The notes beneath the pieces are model-generated. The model saw only the letters and a list, made by a program, of their open reading frames with translations. It had not been told where the DNA came from and ran no database searches. Both the position numbers and the translations under genes were made by a program. From NCBI RefSeq assembly GCF_050436995.1, contig NC_134747.1:10113501-10177500 (forward strand): a stretch of 64,000 nucleotides of DNA, read 5' to 3'. Shown piece after piece: positions 38,391-51,804 of this stretch (position 1 is its first letter; the number at the start of each line of letters is the position of its first letter). This DNA is from Anticarsia gemmatalis (lineage: Eukaryota > Arthropoda > Insecta > Lepidoptera > Erebidae).

Positions 38391-40167
38391 ATGCAAAATT
38401 TATTCGAAGATCTCCAAGATGAATGTCCGTGGTATTATTTTGACGGTTCCTACAAACTGCTGCTGGGATCTTGCCTCTTTGTGTTCGGTTAGTTCATCTC
38501 TTTGTTCAATCCCTATACACAATATCTCACGTTGACAAAGTGCGCGTTTAATAGTGAAACCATAAATTTAGTTTAACAAGTAGTATGTATAAACATGCAG
38601 TTTATTATGTTAATGTGATGATATAATTTGTTAGGTGTGTTTGGGGTGCTGCTCAATGGTTGGCTTTTTGCCACGTTCATCCACAGTCACCTACTTATAT
38701 TCAGGAGTCACATATTGGTACTTAATCTATGCACAGCGTCGCTTGGCAGAAATCTCGTCGGGTTCCCATTCGCTGGATCTTCTGCTATAGCAAAAAGGTA
38801 AATTACGCCATAACGAATATTCAACAGTAATATCAAATTCGTAATAATGATGTGAGTTCCGGAAGTAACGATTGCAAATATTTGTTTTTGTCTTAGAAAG
38901 TTGAATGCTTGGATAGAAAGATATTTTGAAAAGAATCGCGCGGTTGCTTAGTCCTCGAAGATTTGTATTTTATGTTAATTTGTAGTTCTCATAATCCGTT
39001 ATTTCCGGAGCGTATCGATATTTTTCACATTACAAAAATACAGTACATGAAATGTTTCAGATGGCTCTTCGGTCCAGCGTGCTGTCAACTTTTTGCATTT
39101 TTGAATCAATTCTTTGGTGTCTTTCAAATGACTGCTTTATTTGTAGCTGTTCTGGAACGATATTTACTAGCAAGATTCTACCGACGTGGTTCGTATTTGA
39201 AGAAATAAAATTTCGTATTAATGAAATCTGGAAAAATATTTCTATAATATTTAATATTTCAGAAAGATCCCTTTACTTGCGACTTTATTGGACACTGGTC
39301 AGCCTCTGTTGGGTTAACTCAGTGATATTTGCAACCCCCCCGTTGTTTGGATATGGAAAGTATTCTTGTGACTCCACCGGAACTGTTTGCACGTTTCTCT
39401 GGCCTTCAACAGCTTCTGGCGCGAAACACATAGGTTTCAGTATACCTTACATCCTCATATGTGGAGTAATACCTGTCGTAGCTATGTAAGTCCATATAAA
39501 TATATTCAAAACAGGTACTCTTATCTAACAGTTATATCTGATGAAATCGATAACATATTGTTGGCAGATTCTATTACATGGGCAAGGCCGTTCGCTTGGA
39601 AAGAATATTTTACAAAGGAGAACAACAAAGAGAGCAGACGCGGCTTACTCAGGTAATAAATCACGATTCTCGAAGATTAAACTTGACATATTCCCTTCGA
39701 TATTTTAAAAATAGATTTCTAATTTCAGAGTATACATGCTCTGTGTGTGTCCACATTAGCTCTGTGGATACCGGCAGGAATCCTGGTGGGATGGCAGTGG
39801 TTACCATTACTAATATATGGCTACAGACCACACGTACCGCCCGCATTAGCTTTGATAGCTCCCATAGCATCGGAGGTAATAGATAAGTTCTAATAATTAA
39901 CTAGATTTTTGTAGATACTTGTTTCCAAAGATGACTTATAATATTGCTCTTCGAACTAATAATTAGTTCCAATTATTAAAATGAATTTAAAAACAGAATG
40001 TTTTTTGGTTACTAAATTGCATATGTATGTTTTAGGCTGCCACAAGTATTCCTGTATTATGTTATATCGCAAGTGATGAGAGACTTCGGGCTGCACTATT
40101 AGGGCGCATGCGAAGACACTACGCGCTGCTTCAACCGGAGCGTGCCAAACGTTACAACAGATCATAG
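38391..40167 (+). CDS. RGR-like opsin 1, retinal lysine replaced by Glu
   Basis: Seven exons: 38391-38487, 38635-38797, 39061-39188, 39263-39485, 39568-39652, 39729-39875 and 40036-40167. Phases are 1,2,1,2,0,0 and the product has 324 residues. The exon 3 donor (G|GTTCGT) is weak and was chosen by phase. Seven hydrophobic segments, LERY at 118-121 in the DRY position, and cysteines near 94 and 172 for the helix 3-loop 2 disulfide mark a class A receptor. PPLFGYGKY and GTVCT in loop 2 match vertebrate RGR and retinochrome-type opsins. In helix 7 (PALALIAPIASE|AATSIPVLCY) the retinal Schiff-base lysine position is Glu281, with Tyr291 ten residues on as in RGR. Without the lysine it cannot bind retinal covalently in the usual way. 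It may be a chemoreceptor or non-covalent retinoid binder (inference). A 3' AATAAA lies at 40339-40344. A paralogue follows 519 bp downstream. Confidence 0.87.
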
Positions 40168-40338
40168 AAACTCCAAGGAACACGACTGAAATGTTTTAAA
40201 CTATTTCCTTCCTGCCTTTGGGTACTTCGGGTCGAAGGTATTCTACAGACGTTTCCGAACATGATGCTCAGCAATTCATGATGCTACTGTACTTAATGAT
40301 GGAACTGTATGATCATAGTAATGTATCCTTACGCTTAA

Positions 40339-40344
40339 AATAAA
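40339..40344 (+). terminator. Poly(A) signal of opsin 1
   Basis: AATAAA lies about 170 bases after the opsin 1 stop and about 340 bases before the start of opsin 2. The two receptors are therefore probably separate transcripts. Confidence 0.6.
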
Positions 40345-40686
40345 AGTTTAATGTTTCAAACTGACTTCTATTCAAACACTAGTAGTAATGTCCGAGACGG
40401 CGTCGTATTGTGTAGCCGGCAGGTACGTCCTCACGCACAATTCTTTCAACTACTTCTATAGTAATTACACAATAAGTTTAGCAGAGCATAACATAACAGG
40501 TGTTGTGAACCTTAAGACTCAAGGTGCAACATGAGATTCTTATTTTAGACGCATCGGGACTTGTGTGAGATGTCACACATCTCGTTAGCTGTTCTGACAA
40601 TTGGCACAAATAAACATTTTTGCATTTTTTATTATTACTTTCGAAAATAAGCTTCATGTTTCCTCATTTAAAAGCAATTGTTTAAA

Positions 40687-43600
40687 ATGAAATTAGAAAG
40701 ATATATTGAGAACAATTTCAGTGACGTTTGTGTGTGGAATGATATATTTAGTCATGACGAAAGAATTATTTTGCAAGAAGGTTTTCTGCTCACAGGTAAA
40801 AGGCTCTATTTACTTTCACTCTTCAGATACATGTTACAGCTAAACCACTGAATGTATAATTACAAATATCTACTTTATTGTCGTTGTATTTTCAGGACTT
40901 TTGTCGGTAATGTTCAGTGCGTGGCTGAGCGTGACGCTTCTGTTCACGAGTCTTCGTTTTGACAGTAGTTATCGGAACTTGGCTAATTTTACTTCCGTTG
41001 CGTGTGTTAGACGTGTCGTGCCGGCTCTGCTCCACCTGCCCCTTGTCAAATGTATTGAAACGTGAGTCCACAAATAGAACCTTAAAACATAAGTAATCTA
41101 CTAAGTGTAGACTTTCTGGCTAAAGACAAATATCGATGTACTATATGCTTGATGAGGTAATATTCATTAACCATTAAGAAAAACGAAAGAAGAAGAAAAA
41201 AATTGCTACGTGTGCATTTTTTTTCTACTTAATGGCATGTAGGTACCAATATGAGCTGTAGCGGTCGATATTATTTTACAAAGTAGTTCTGTGTTAATTA
41301 ACTTGCAGTTTGTACGGATTTCAATCATTCTCTTGTGAACTTTTTGCTTTCTTGGAGACGTTTTTGGCAGTGTTCGAGGTCGAATGTCTAACGCACGTAT
41401 GTATTGAAAGATATGTTCTTGCGAAATATATTACCAACGGTAAGTGATTCTTTGTTGCGTATTCAATTATAAACAGAATGGATATTGCTAAACATTTCAT
41501 TTGTTCAAGGTTGGCAGATACGAAAGAATCATTATTACTTGTATTTTGGTCTGTGTGTGTTTTTCTCTTGGTTATATTCTATACCACCATTAATTGGAAT
41601 CGGACGTTATGGTTTTGATTTCCAATGTACGTGCTGCACCTTCGATGTCATTCTGCCAGACAACTGGCAGCGATACATTGTTGTGGCAATCTTTGCTCTA
41701 CGAAGTATTAAACCAGCAATTTTCATGTGAGTAACTAACTAAAGTCACTAGTCATGTAAGTTAAACATTGCTCGATTTATTGTCAATTGATACTGAGGGT
41801 TCACATAAGTGCCAACATCGCATAAACAAAACTAGTAACTAATGTAACTATGCAAATGTAAGTAAATACAACTCGGTAATTTGATTAATAAACCAATTTG
41901 CTTCGCCACAATTCACCTAGTTGTTGTATAAACAGACTCACTGAATATCGGCGCGAGTCCCAACTTGGAATGGTAATCAGTAGCATCAATTATGCCGCAG
42001 TAACGGCGAGAAACTGTTCGACTTATTTACACGCAATTTGCACAATTAACTCATTTTTAACTGACACGAACCATTAATATCGATACAATTTTAATTGAGT
42101 TCCGTGGAATTTACCTCTTATTCTGTTTAATGTAGGATGATAAAGTGAAACATGCGGCTGTTTTTGTATGCTAAAATATTGTACCAACTCATGTAGTGCG
42201 CAGTCATGAACGTAGAATAGATTTCATACGATAGCTGTTAAATAAAATAGGTCAGCCGAGGCAAATATTTATTCTACGATTCTATAAATTTTTACGTCCT
42301 GAGACAGACAAAATTCTTGAACTGAAGTAATTGAATTGTCAGTGAGTAGTGAGCACATCATTTTATACGAGAAAGTAAATTAAGTATTTCTCTGATTGGT
42401 TTGTTTAAGGACCATGACGTTAATATGGGCTCGTGTCCTCGAAAGTAAATTCCCTAGTTCAATGAAGGACCATCAACAATTTACACGGGTAAGTAAATCC
42501 ACAGACAATATTATGTTACCGGAAACCATTCAACTATTCATGGAACAGAGAATTATTTACTTAAATATTCATTGAAACAGTTTGATACGAATCGAATTCA
42601 CTGTTTATAGCGAACATTTTGTTCTACGAAATCGTTTGGGGACTGTGCCTATTGTCAGATTGAAAGACACGCAACCTAACCATTTGTCTAAACCGCTTGT
42701 AATCTAATGAATTCGTGAACATTCACAATAATTGTAGGCTTTCTAAACGGTTGATAATAATATAATCAATCAAATTAAATTCATTTATTTCAGGCAACTG
42801 CCCATAGATAAAGACTTTAACCTATGTTTACATTTGAATTATAACTCTTTTTTGCACAACGTTTATGTGCGTTCGGTAGGGATTTTTCCGCGGAAGCGAC
42901 AATATATGTTTTTTATTATGTTTTCAGAGCGTGATAGTGATGACCCTAGTGAGCCTCTTCTGTTGGACTCCTATCGCGATGATCAGGGGCAGCGTGTTGC
43001 TGTCACAGCTGATGCACGTGGACCTGATGTTTGTGACGTCATTCTACATCATGTGGGCGATGTGGCTTCACTGGGTACGTACCAGTATATGTAACGATTA
43101 TTTGGAGACTTAGGACAGTCAGATATTTTGACTTATCATTAACCAAAAAATATTTTGCAGAATTCAAGAATTGACTATTTGTTTACCATGAATATAAAAT
43201 TAGGTTCGTGAAAGCCTTCACCTGACATACTAAGGTTGATAGTCACACCCTGTTTCGGAACAAATAAGTTTAGGTCACACGAATATTTGTTTTGCGCTGA
43301 AACGTAAACGGAAGACTACGAGCCATTACCTTACCGATAGTTATAAAAACAATATCAAACAAATTACCAGCCAGCTTGCATCTTGTTCAATTGTATCTTC
43401 TTATAAATAAAAATGAATCCCTAGAAACTCAAGAACGGCACCAGCAATTCAACTTATTGTTTTCGTAAAATTGTCTAAAAGACACGGGAAAGGTTTTTAT
43501 AGGGAGGCAAAGCGAAAAACCTGCAAAGAAAATTCGTGAGCGGTGTTGCGCGGGTCAGACAGCCGTTGATAAAAACAAATAGAACTTGTGACACACGAAT

Positions 43601-44431
43601 AAATTTTAATTGATTATGCAATTATATGTCTTATTTACATATTGAATAGTGATGCAAGCACAAATTAGCGCAAGAGGGATAGCCAACTATGAGTCAGACT
43701 ACAATGTCCGAGAGACAAGAGTCAGCCAAATAGCTATTTTATTCTTCAATCGTAAAAATGACAAATTACTTACTGCTCGCACGTTAGATGCTATTTAATT
43801 TTACATTTGTCTTTTAGATGAGGTGAGACATTTTGCGAGTATAGTAATTAATAGTGTTATTTTTATTTGTAAATGTTTTTATGCCTTAGAAAAGAACTGA
43901 AATGAAAAACAGTGTTCATTACTGTTGTTTACACCGCTGTAAAATTTATTGAAGTGATTAATCCGTTGCCTAATCTGAGTTACAATTACTGCTCTTTAAA
44001 ATAAAATATATATTTACTTCTATAAACATTACGATGTTCCAAAAAACTGTTGATTAATTAATTTTAATAAGATGATTCCAATTATTTTTTATTATCGTGG
44101 TTACCTATCAGACTATTATGTAGATACTCATATTAACTAGTCATCCTGTTAATTGCGAAGGATTGTCTGATCAGCCAGTACAGTAGTGCATGAAGTCATA
44201 GAAATGATACCAATATATTTACGTTTAATTAATATAATAGGTACGTAACTTTATTATTTTAGAAGATATACTTAATTATTTATATACTTATTTCAATGTT
44301 TTTTCCAGATAGCGCCTACGTTCACCGTCATAGCATTGTTTCTTGTCGACGACCGCGTGCGCTACAAGATGTTCAACCTTTGCGCGCCTGAACACGAGCA
44401 ACTGGATAATGAAGGCACTAAGGAAGACTAA
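40687..44431 (+). CDS. RGR-like opsin 2, retinal lysine replaced by Trp
   Basis: Seven exons: 40687-40795, 40896-41061, 41309-41439, 41510-41726, 42410-42488, 42928-43074 and 44309-44431, with good splice sites. The phase series 1,2,1,2,0,0 is identical to opsin 1; exon 6 is 147 bases in both. The product has 323 residues. It shows IERY at 124-127, CTCCTFD in loop 2 (close to GTCCTLD of vertebrate RGR), PPLIGIGRYGF, and CWTP in helix 6. In helix 7 (FYIMWAMWLHW|IAPTFTVIALFLVDDRVR) the position aligned with the retinal lysine is Trp283, the last codon of exon 6, exactly where opsin 1 has Glu281. The NPxxY motif is also lost. It is a tandem duplicate of opsin 1, more diverged and with larger introns 4-6 (682, 439 and 1234 bp). 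Function is unknown. AATAAA lies at 44800-44805. Confidence 0.85.
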
Positions 44432-46148
44432 TGTTTCTGTAGTTTTATATGTGTAATGTGTGTTTGTAGTGCCCAATGATTAGTTGAAATCCCTGATTGT
44501 TAGTTATCATGTTACAGTTTATAGTAAATTAGTAATGCTCCTACTTTGTTGTTTGTTTTACTAAACATTTGTTTTAGCATTAAACATATTAATACCTATA
44601 TATGTATCGATTGACGTATTTTCTTGTAAATTATGTTCAGGTTTTTTTTGAAGCTTTAGGCAGGTAAGGGTAGGTACAAAAACCACAAGACAGTTTAAAT
44701 ATATTATAATTTTAGATATTTATGTATAGTATACATAATAATAACGTTAGATAATGTACGAAATCGTATTAAATACGATTGCAAGAATGCCAACAATGTA
44801 ATAAAAAGAGAAAAGATTTGTACGAAGAATATCAGCGCAGTCCATCCCCATAGTATGATACATTGTATGGTTACCTAATTCAGTCGAAATGTACATTACA
44901 CGTATAGTACAATAAAGAAGAAAACATACTTCAGCCTAGCTCTACTTAACATGTTACACTACTGAACACAACGTGGAAAAATATCACTACAAGAACAAAG
45001 TACAGTAGCTTTACTTAATATTGAAATGACAGATAATGTAGTACACAATTAAATATACAACTTCTTATACAAAAAGCACAATATGCCATTGCTAGATACT
45101 TGGATGCCATCACATTCTACCGACGATTGGTCCGCAGTAAGGCCTTTATAAAGAGTATAATTACGCACACACAACATCACGTGAAATGGTCAACATTTTT
45201 AATGAAAATTGTACATTACAGATAGTCCAATCGTGCTTTGATGCTATATTTAGAGATACTGTAGAATACGTTGTGACCAATTCACATTTTATACATAAAT
45301 CACACCCCATGACACACTTACTACGTGATAACGCTACAGTAATTCTAATATAACATACTTTATAATACATTTTAGCCTCTTGGTTCGTCAGCGTGGTATA
45401 AGGGCAAGAAAAACAAACGAATAGAGAACATTCGGGTAAGGTTTTGCATCGAATAGTTTCGTTGAAGTTGACAATAGGTGTTTGTAGTAGATATGTACAC
45501 ATACCTACATGGTTATATGATAGTCATTGGGTTTCCCTTGACGTGGGTAACGTCGACCCTTTATCTGTTCACATAACTCTACCGTTTAGATAACATTTTC
45601 AAATGTGCTTGTCGCGATACATTTCAAGTAGTGATTTTTATTATATGACTTTGAATTTAGGTACCTCTCGTGGAAAAGAAAGGATGGACATTATGTTGCA
45701 GGATAACATACTTTATTTTTTTTATAATATTTGGAAGTTGGGTAAAGCAAAATGCTGACAAATATGTCTAGTGGAAGAATAAAGTTGCACAGCACTTGAT
45801 AGGCAAGAATGCATAAATTAGCAATAATACCAACGAATTTCCTAGTTGCCTTTTGTCTCCGAGGGTAATGGAGGAAAAATAACAATGTATAATATTTATT
45901 GTTCAACCTTCATTGGTTCCGTATCGATACACTATAAACTTGACTACTTATAACTAACATTTTATCAATTTGTTGCAGTTCATAGGAAACGTATAGCCGT
46001 GGGCACTTTTTAATTACTATTAGCTTTAAATAACTATGTCGATATAAAGATGAAAATCAAAATTTACATTGCACCTTTTTGTTTAACGCTAACTATTTAT
46101 ATAATTATTACACACACACATACACACACGACACTTTTTGGAATGGGC
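44432..46148. other. Convergent intergenic region, opsin 2 / transporter
   Basis: It contains the opsin 2 3' UTR with AATAAA at 44800-44805 (plus) and, for the transporter on the minus strand, an AATAAA complement at 45712-45717. A short perfect palindrome, AATCGTATTAAATACGATT, lies at 44762-44780. A CA-repeat (46111-46129) lies just past the last in-frame stop of the transporter. No further gene is seen. Confidence 0.5.
46111..46129. repeat. Short CA microsatellite
   Basis: Five CA units, one TA, then four CA units. It lies in the transporter 3' UTR if the transcript continues to the AATAAA complement near 45.71 kb. Confidence 0.7.
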
Positions 46149-46382
46149 TCAATAGTCCGATACGTGGTAACGCTCGTCGCATTCATCCATCACGTCGATA
46201 TTTACAAAGTCACAGATATCATCTTCATCATTTACATAAAAATTATTTTTCTCTTCTATTATTGTAGTTTTGTATACCCTGTTGCTGTAGGTGTCCTCGC
46301 TAGAACTTCTAGAGGACGGCGTGGAGGGGCTGTTGAGCACGATCACTGGATAGTCGTGCCGCGGCCCTCTGGCCCCATCCTG
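46149..46382 (-). other. Candidate stop-codon readthrough extension of the transporter
   Basis: Immediately after the TAG at 46383-46385 the same frame stays open for 77 codons, starting CAG GAT, to a TGA at 46149. The predicted tail is protein-like, with a Ser/Pro/Thr block (NSPSTPSSRSSSEDTYSN) and an acidic end (NDEDDICDFVNIDVMDECDE). A single-exon frame of this length after a stop suggests translational readthrough, a recent nonsense mutation, or a sequence error changing a sense codon to TAG. The upstream part lies in a locally GC-richer patch, and the antisense strand is also open here, so chance is not excluded. Confidence 0.5.
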
Positions 46383-48583
46383 CTATATCTCTGCCATCGC
46401 GGTCTCCTCGTAGCACCGCCTCTTGTTTCGCCTTTCGATCACCGGAATCAGGAACAATATAACTCCACTCAGAGCAATCGTACCGCCTGCTACGTAAAAG
46501 CCTGGGGCGTAAGACTTGTACGTGTCGTATAGCCAACCTGAAAAATAAAACACAAGTTTTTATTCTGATGTGCACTTTCAATGACAGAATATGTATTAAA
46601 AATAATATTCAGCAATATGTTACCTGCGAAAGGTGGTCCTATTAGTGATGCAATTCCTTGGAAGAGAAGCAGAAGACCAAATGCATTAGTGAGTTTTTCA
46701 AGACCTAACAAGTCAACCAGGACTACCGAGGTCAGACCCACGTAAGCACCGATCGTGAAGCCAAAGCTAGTAGCGTACATAGCGAGTCCCCAGAACTCCC
46801 AGCACGCCATTGATAAAGCCGTACCTAAAAATATAATAAAAGTTATTATTGCTCAATGTTTATGTATTGTGTTTACTGTTAGAAAACAAATTAAAAGTAT
46901 ACTTACTAATGCCAGCAATAGTAAGGCACACATTATACGCCAGCAAGCGGTTCACCCACGGCTTATCGCTGATGTAGCCGAGGACGATCCTTCCTACTAA
47001 GTTTGATCCTCCAATTATAGAAATCAAATAAGGTGGGTTCTCAATTCCCAATTGTTCGCTCATAGGTACTGTATAAACATATGGAATATAAAAGCCTATA
47101 CTTGTTAAAAAGTTAGATAAGGCGAATAAAATGAAAATTGGGTCTACGAGTAGCGAGAAATCCAACATTTCTGATAGTGCAGATTTAAACTCTGATGAAC
47201 AAGGTAACCAGCCGCACCTCGCTTCTACTTCTTCTGTTTTAACGTGCATTCGCTCTGGGATGTGTGAGGACGATCTAAACTTAGCGAGACTCTGCATGCT
47301 TCCTTGATACAATACGTCTGGCTTATGCATAATACCGCTGCCGTGACGTGAACGCGGCTGTTTTTGTTCATTTGGCTTATTCAGGGCCGGTTGGGAGAGA
47401 GTAAGTCTCGCGACATCATTATCTTCCACATTTCCGTTTGCCCTTATTACATGCTCAGTACTTTGAGATCTCTTTAGTGGGGACTTATTTTGTTTAGGGA
47501 GCATGGGCTCTGAGGCTGGGGTCCGGGGGGCTTCAGGAACAGGTCGGAATATTAGTCCTAATGGCACACAGTTGAGTATAAAGGCACCGATGAGAGCCAT
47601 AGCTCCGCGCCAACCGTAGTAGTTTATTAAACCCGATGTGATTGGTGCAAACAAAAATGTCCCAAGACCTGATCCGCATACGGCAATACCTGGATAGAGA
47701 ATACAATTATGAGTTTACTCATGAAAATTTACAATAATATTCACAAAAGCCAAATGTGAGAAGCATTACCTGTCGCAAGACTTCTATAGCGCTCGAACCA
47801 AACAGTGACACTGACGATAGCGGGCAGGTAGATGAGTCCGAAACCGAAGCCAGCTCCAACACCGATGGTGAAGATGAGCGTCATCACGTTGCCGGCAAAG
47901 GCAGACGCTACAACGCAAGTTGATGACAACAGCGCGCCGGCCACCGTGACTCTTTGGCAGCCCCATCTATTCACGAAAGAGCTGGATATAGGCCCTGAAA
48001 TATCAAGTTTAAAAATTAGGTTTCCAAAATAATTACAAAAATAGGGGAAGTATAAGTTTTCTGAGTATTTCTAGTACGGTTAATAAATCACTAGTGTATC
48101 AGCGTGAATGTGTCAAGCTGTTATCTTTTACAGTGTATGTCGTGTGGACGGTTCAAAGTATTTAATTTAGTTGAGTCATTTGCTGTAGAACTATAAACAG
48201 AATATCCGATAACAATACACATTTCATACACGTGGTTGTAACAATATATAGCTGTGGATAGTTCTGGCTCTCAGAATGTCCACAACAATTCAATTTACCA
48301 AATGGAAAGTGTAGATACACGTTTAATCTTTAAGAACATTTAGGGTTACGCGAATACTAACGTTAGGGTTGGGCACGTAGAGGCACTCCGTTAGATGGCA
48401 TCATTATATCCGTACAGTTGAATGTTCAAGCTGGAACAGTGATATATTAAATTGATTACATACCCGAACTGAGTGTAACTCCGACGAGGATGGAGATGAT
48501 CCAAGCGGTCTTGCCTTTGCCCTCATTAAAGTAGGTCAGGAACTCTGCATAGAACACGCCAAACGAATACGTCATGCCATCGG
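46383..48583 (-). CDS. Monocarboxylate transporter-like protein (MFS, SLC16), 5' end missing
   Basis: The visible minus-strand exons are 48464-48583, 47770-47994, 46907-47689, 46624-46824 and 46383-46537. All introns are in phase 1 with good consensus. About 493 residues are seen. Family marks are ADGMTYSFGVFYAEF near the start, GPISSSFVNRWG, FERYRSLATGIAVCGSGLGT, a long hydrophilic loop between helices 6 and 7, and GPPFAGWLYD before the last helix. These match SLC16-type carriers that move monocarboxylates or related small molecules with protons across the plasma membrane. The first coding exon, which should carry the DGGWGW motif, is not found up to 64 kb, so it lies beyond the window or was missed. 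The TAG stop after MAEI is followed by an open extension, listed separately. The substrate cannot be told from sequence. Confidence 0.9.
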
Positions 48584-51500
48584 CTGAAAGGAAAACATTT
48601 TCATTGTTATTTAGTCATCAATAACGTTTTGGTACCTGTTACGTGAAAGCATTTTATGAGGAAGCCAAAGTATTTATAAAATCGCGAACACAAAGCTGTT
48701 GTGAATTTATACAGTAGATTTATATGAGATATCGGAAAATCCACAAATTCCGTTGCCGCCTACACTCTTTTTATCGTGTAACTGCATCACAGTGTTATTA
48801 CAAAGTAGGTTAACATGATAGGCGTATACAACACAATATCGATGCAGTATGGACCACGAGAATATGCGACCAGTCGACCACTACTAAACAAAGGCTCTCG
48901 CTGACAATGGAACGAGTGTCGCCGTCAGACACTTCCTTTGCCATTCACTTACACAAGAAAAAAAAATCTTAGTGATGATAAGACTAATTACATAATAACA
49001 TCAATTATATGTACGTTTCGATACACAATTTGTTGCTTTTATAAGTAGGAAACATACATTTACAAAACTCATATTCTAACACATTCATATTATTATAACT
49101 CTTCCATTATCTATTTTATGTCTCTAATACGAAACAAAAGAGAAATATTGTCATAATTTATTTCTTACAAAAATCTAAAATGTCAATAGGAAACATAGAA
49201 TTCTTGTTTCCAAACAAGCTTGACTTCTACTTTCTTATTTAAGAATACATCAATACTATGTGTTGCATATAATTAGTTGAGCTAGCATTGACAATATTAC
49301 CTTTGTGCCTAGTTTACGCTATCGACGTTTAATTAGCGAAAACCCCATAACACTATTATTTATTTGATTAAAAACGTAATTGTAAGTCCCTTAAAGGTTT
49401 CTCTAAGACGTAATTAAAGAGCATTTCGTTGCCATTCATGTAAGAAATAATACACATAATAGGGCTATTTTGCGAATAAACCAGAGCCAGAGAATGTTTC
49501 GATTGCCGCTATAATTCATACCCCATTAGGCTTAAGTATTTACACCACAAATAAACTGTGAGGCATCGCAGTAAATGGTTTCTAACCCTTAGTTATTTTC
49601 TAAAAACTGTGACATCATGTTTCCATTTTGGTTGTAAGATCTGAATATAATATACCTACTTAAAGATATCTGTGTGATGTTTTATTGTTATGCAAAACTT
49701 TAATCTTGTCAATCGTTTTAATCGATTTATAAAATAATATAAGGTCACGTTTTTTTAAGAAATATCATACGGCAACGAAAACTAGTTTCAAGTTATCAAT
49801 GCATCGCCGCATTAACAACCGCGCTAACAAGAAAAAGTAATAAAATGTACAAATATGTTCATACAAACCCAAATATTGTACATCTACTTTTTAAGTTCAC
49901 ATATGAATTCATGTATTTAAATAAGAGTAATAAATCTCCGGGCTGTTTCATTTCTCTCATCTCATGTATGATGAACTAGGAAAATGAGCTTTCACACACT
50001 CTAGTTATTAAGTCCTAGCAAGTTTCAGATTAAACCGAAATTATTCAACCACATTCTCTCTGTTCGACGCTAGTTCTGTAAATTTGCTCTTTCATAATCA
50101 AAGAAAAGCCACGCTTGCATATAAAATAGGTATATACGTAATACATACATGTATATATAGGATCAAGGATAATATGTGATTACTTCAGCGCACGTATCAC
50201 ATATATTTTCTTTTTGACAAGATTATCTGAAAAATCACATGATGAATGTGTCACTATGTCACAATTGAGTTGAATACCGAGAGATAAGATAATTTCGTTT
50301 TTGGTTCTATTAATCCGAACACAATTTCTGGTATCGTTATGCTGTCGACAATAAATGGAAGAACTTTATTTTAATAAAGTACATTACTGACACAGAATGT
50401 GTTAAAGGTTAAAAGTGTAATTAAACATTGTTGAAACGCTGCTCCAGTTTATGGCTTTAAAGTATGTAATATGAAAGCGAATATTGACAAAGTTTGGAAT
50501 ATTTCCCAATAATCGCATTAAGAGCTCGTAAGAGCATATTAACTTTGTTATAACTTTGATTAAGTTGTAAGAGGTAATCCCAGGCATACAAGTTATGTTC
50601 TCATAAAAGTCTTTCCTTGAACAGTTTTGGCCCACGGGCTCGTCTTTCATAATGAAACGTGAAGTAACTCGTCAATAATAATTCTGATGTTCTGTAATAA
50701 ATCTTTCTGACATTTTCAGTGATTCAGCGAAAGCCTTTTTTTCGGAATCGTATCATTAAGAAAAGGGGGATTTGCGATGTATGAATTCTGACACAATAAT
50801 CAAATCCTACTTTGTGAGATTGACATTCGATTCCAATTCTCACTGTCGTGTGTTATTTTTACTTTTGTTTTCGTTTCAGGTCCATATTTATGAGGTACTT
50901 ACGAAATGTCGGTGTCATTACGCTTTGATGCTTTCGATTACCTACTTGTTTATTGGAAGAACATGTCAATATGACGAAAACGTACAACACGCTAAGCTTT
51001 TATTTTTATTATAAGATTGTGAGCTCTGCAAGTTGAGATTATCGATAAGATTGTTGAGAACAAGTAGGTAGGTACTCTAATATTTCTGTGTATTCTAGAG
51101 ACTTATCTTTCTCTGTCCATTACTTAGTAGTAAACGGTATTATAACATACAAAGTTCAGTGGAGAAGCCCTGTCAAAGTACACTACGGAGAAGTGACTGA
51201 TGGATTGGGGATGTAGATTCGAGCATAAATTGCACACAATAATTGATGGAAATCAGTAATTACCTCTCACAGCCGCGGGACATTAATTAATCATTGCTCA
51301 TATCATATTAATTTGATGTCGATTCGAGCTCTTGGATGCTATTCATATTTATTTGTTTTGAACTTCTGCCCAAACATATAATATAATCATTAAACAATAT
51401 CTAACAGATTTGGCTTGTATTGCGACCATTATTTGAAAGTTACGACTTTGTACCTCTACAAACTCATTATTTCGCCCTCTATACTGATATGCCGCTCCGT

Positions 51501-51767
51501 GTTTCGAATACAACAAATATGTTGTATAAATAGTTAGTAATTAAAGAACATTATTGGGTTTATATCCGAGTGGCAATCAACAGGTTACTCATAGTTTTCC
51601 TTTATTTTACCTGTAATTATCTTTTTAGGTTAGGCTTAGGTATGTTTATTTTATGAATAGATTATTAGTAATCGTCCGCCGTCTGACCTCCTTAATTCAA
51701 CCAGCACTGATACTAGCGAGCACAGGTTAGACCTGTCCCCAAAAGTTAAATGAATGTCAAATGGCTC
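48584..51767. other. Stretch without a supported gene, probably transporter intron
   Basis: Because the transporter exon starting at 48583 needs an upstream exon, this AT-rich DNA is most simply the first intron. Short open frames at 50402-50650 and 50772-51014 have no motif or splice support. Confidence 0.5.
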
Positions 51768-51804
51768 ATATCGACGCTTGAAAGGCAATCTTTACTAAGC
51801 GACA
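51768..51804 (+). repeat. Left 37-bp terminal inverted repeat
   Basis: This is the partner of 54517-54553, with two mismatches over 37 positions. See the enclosing mobile element. Confidence 0.8.

Noticed and set aside
46050..46532. 160-codon plus-strand frame
   Set aside because: It is antisense to the last transporter exon and starts in a CA repeat; no motif. It is noted as a caution for the readthrough claim.
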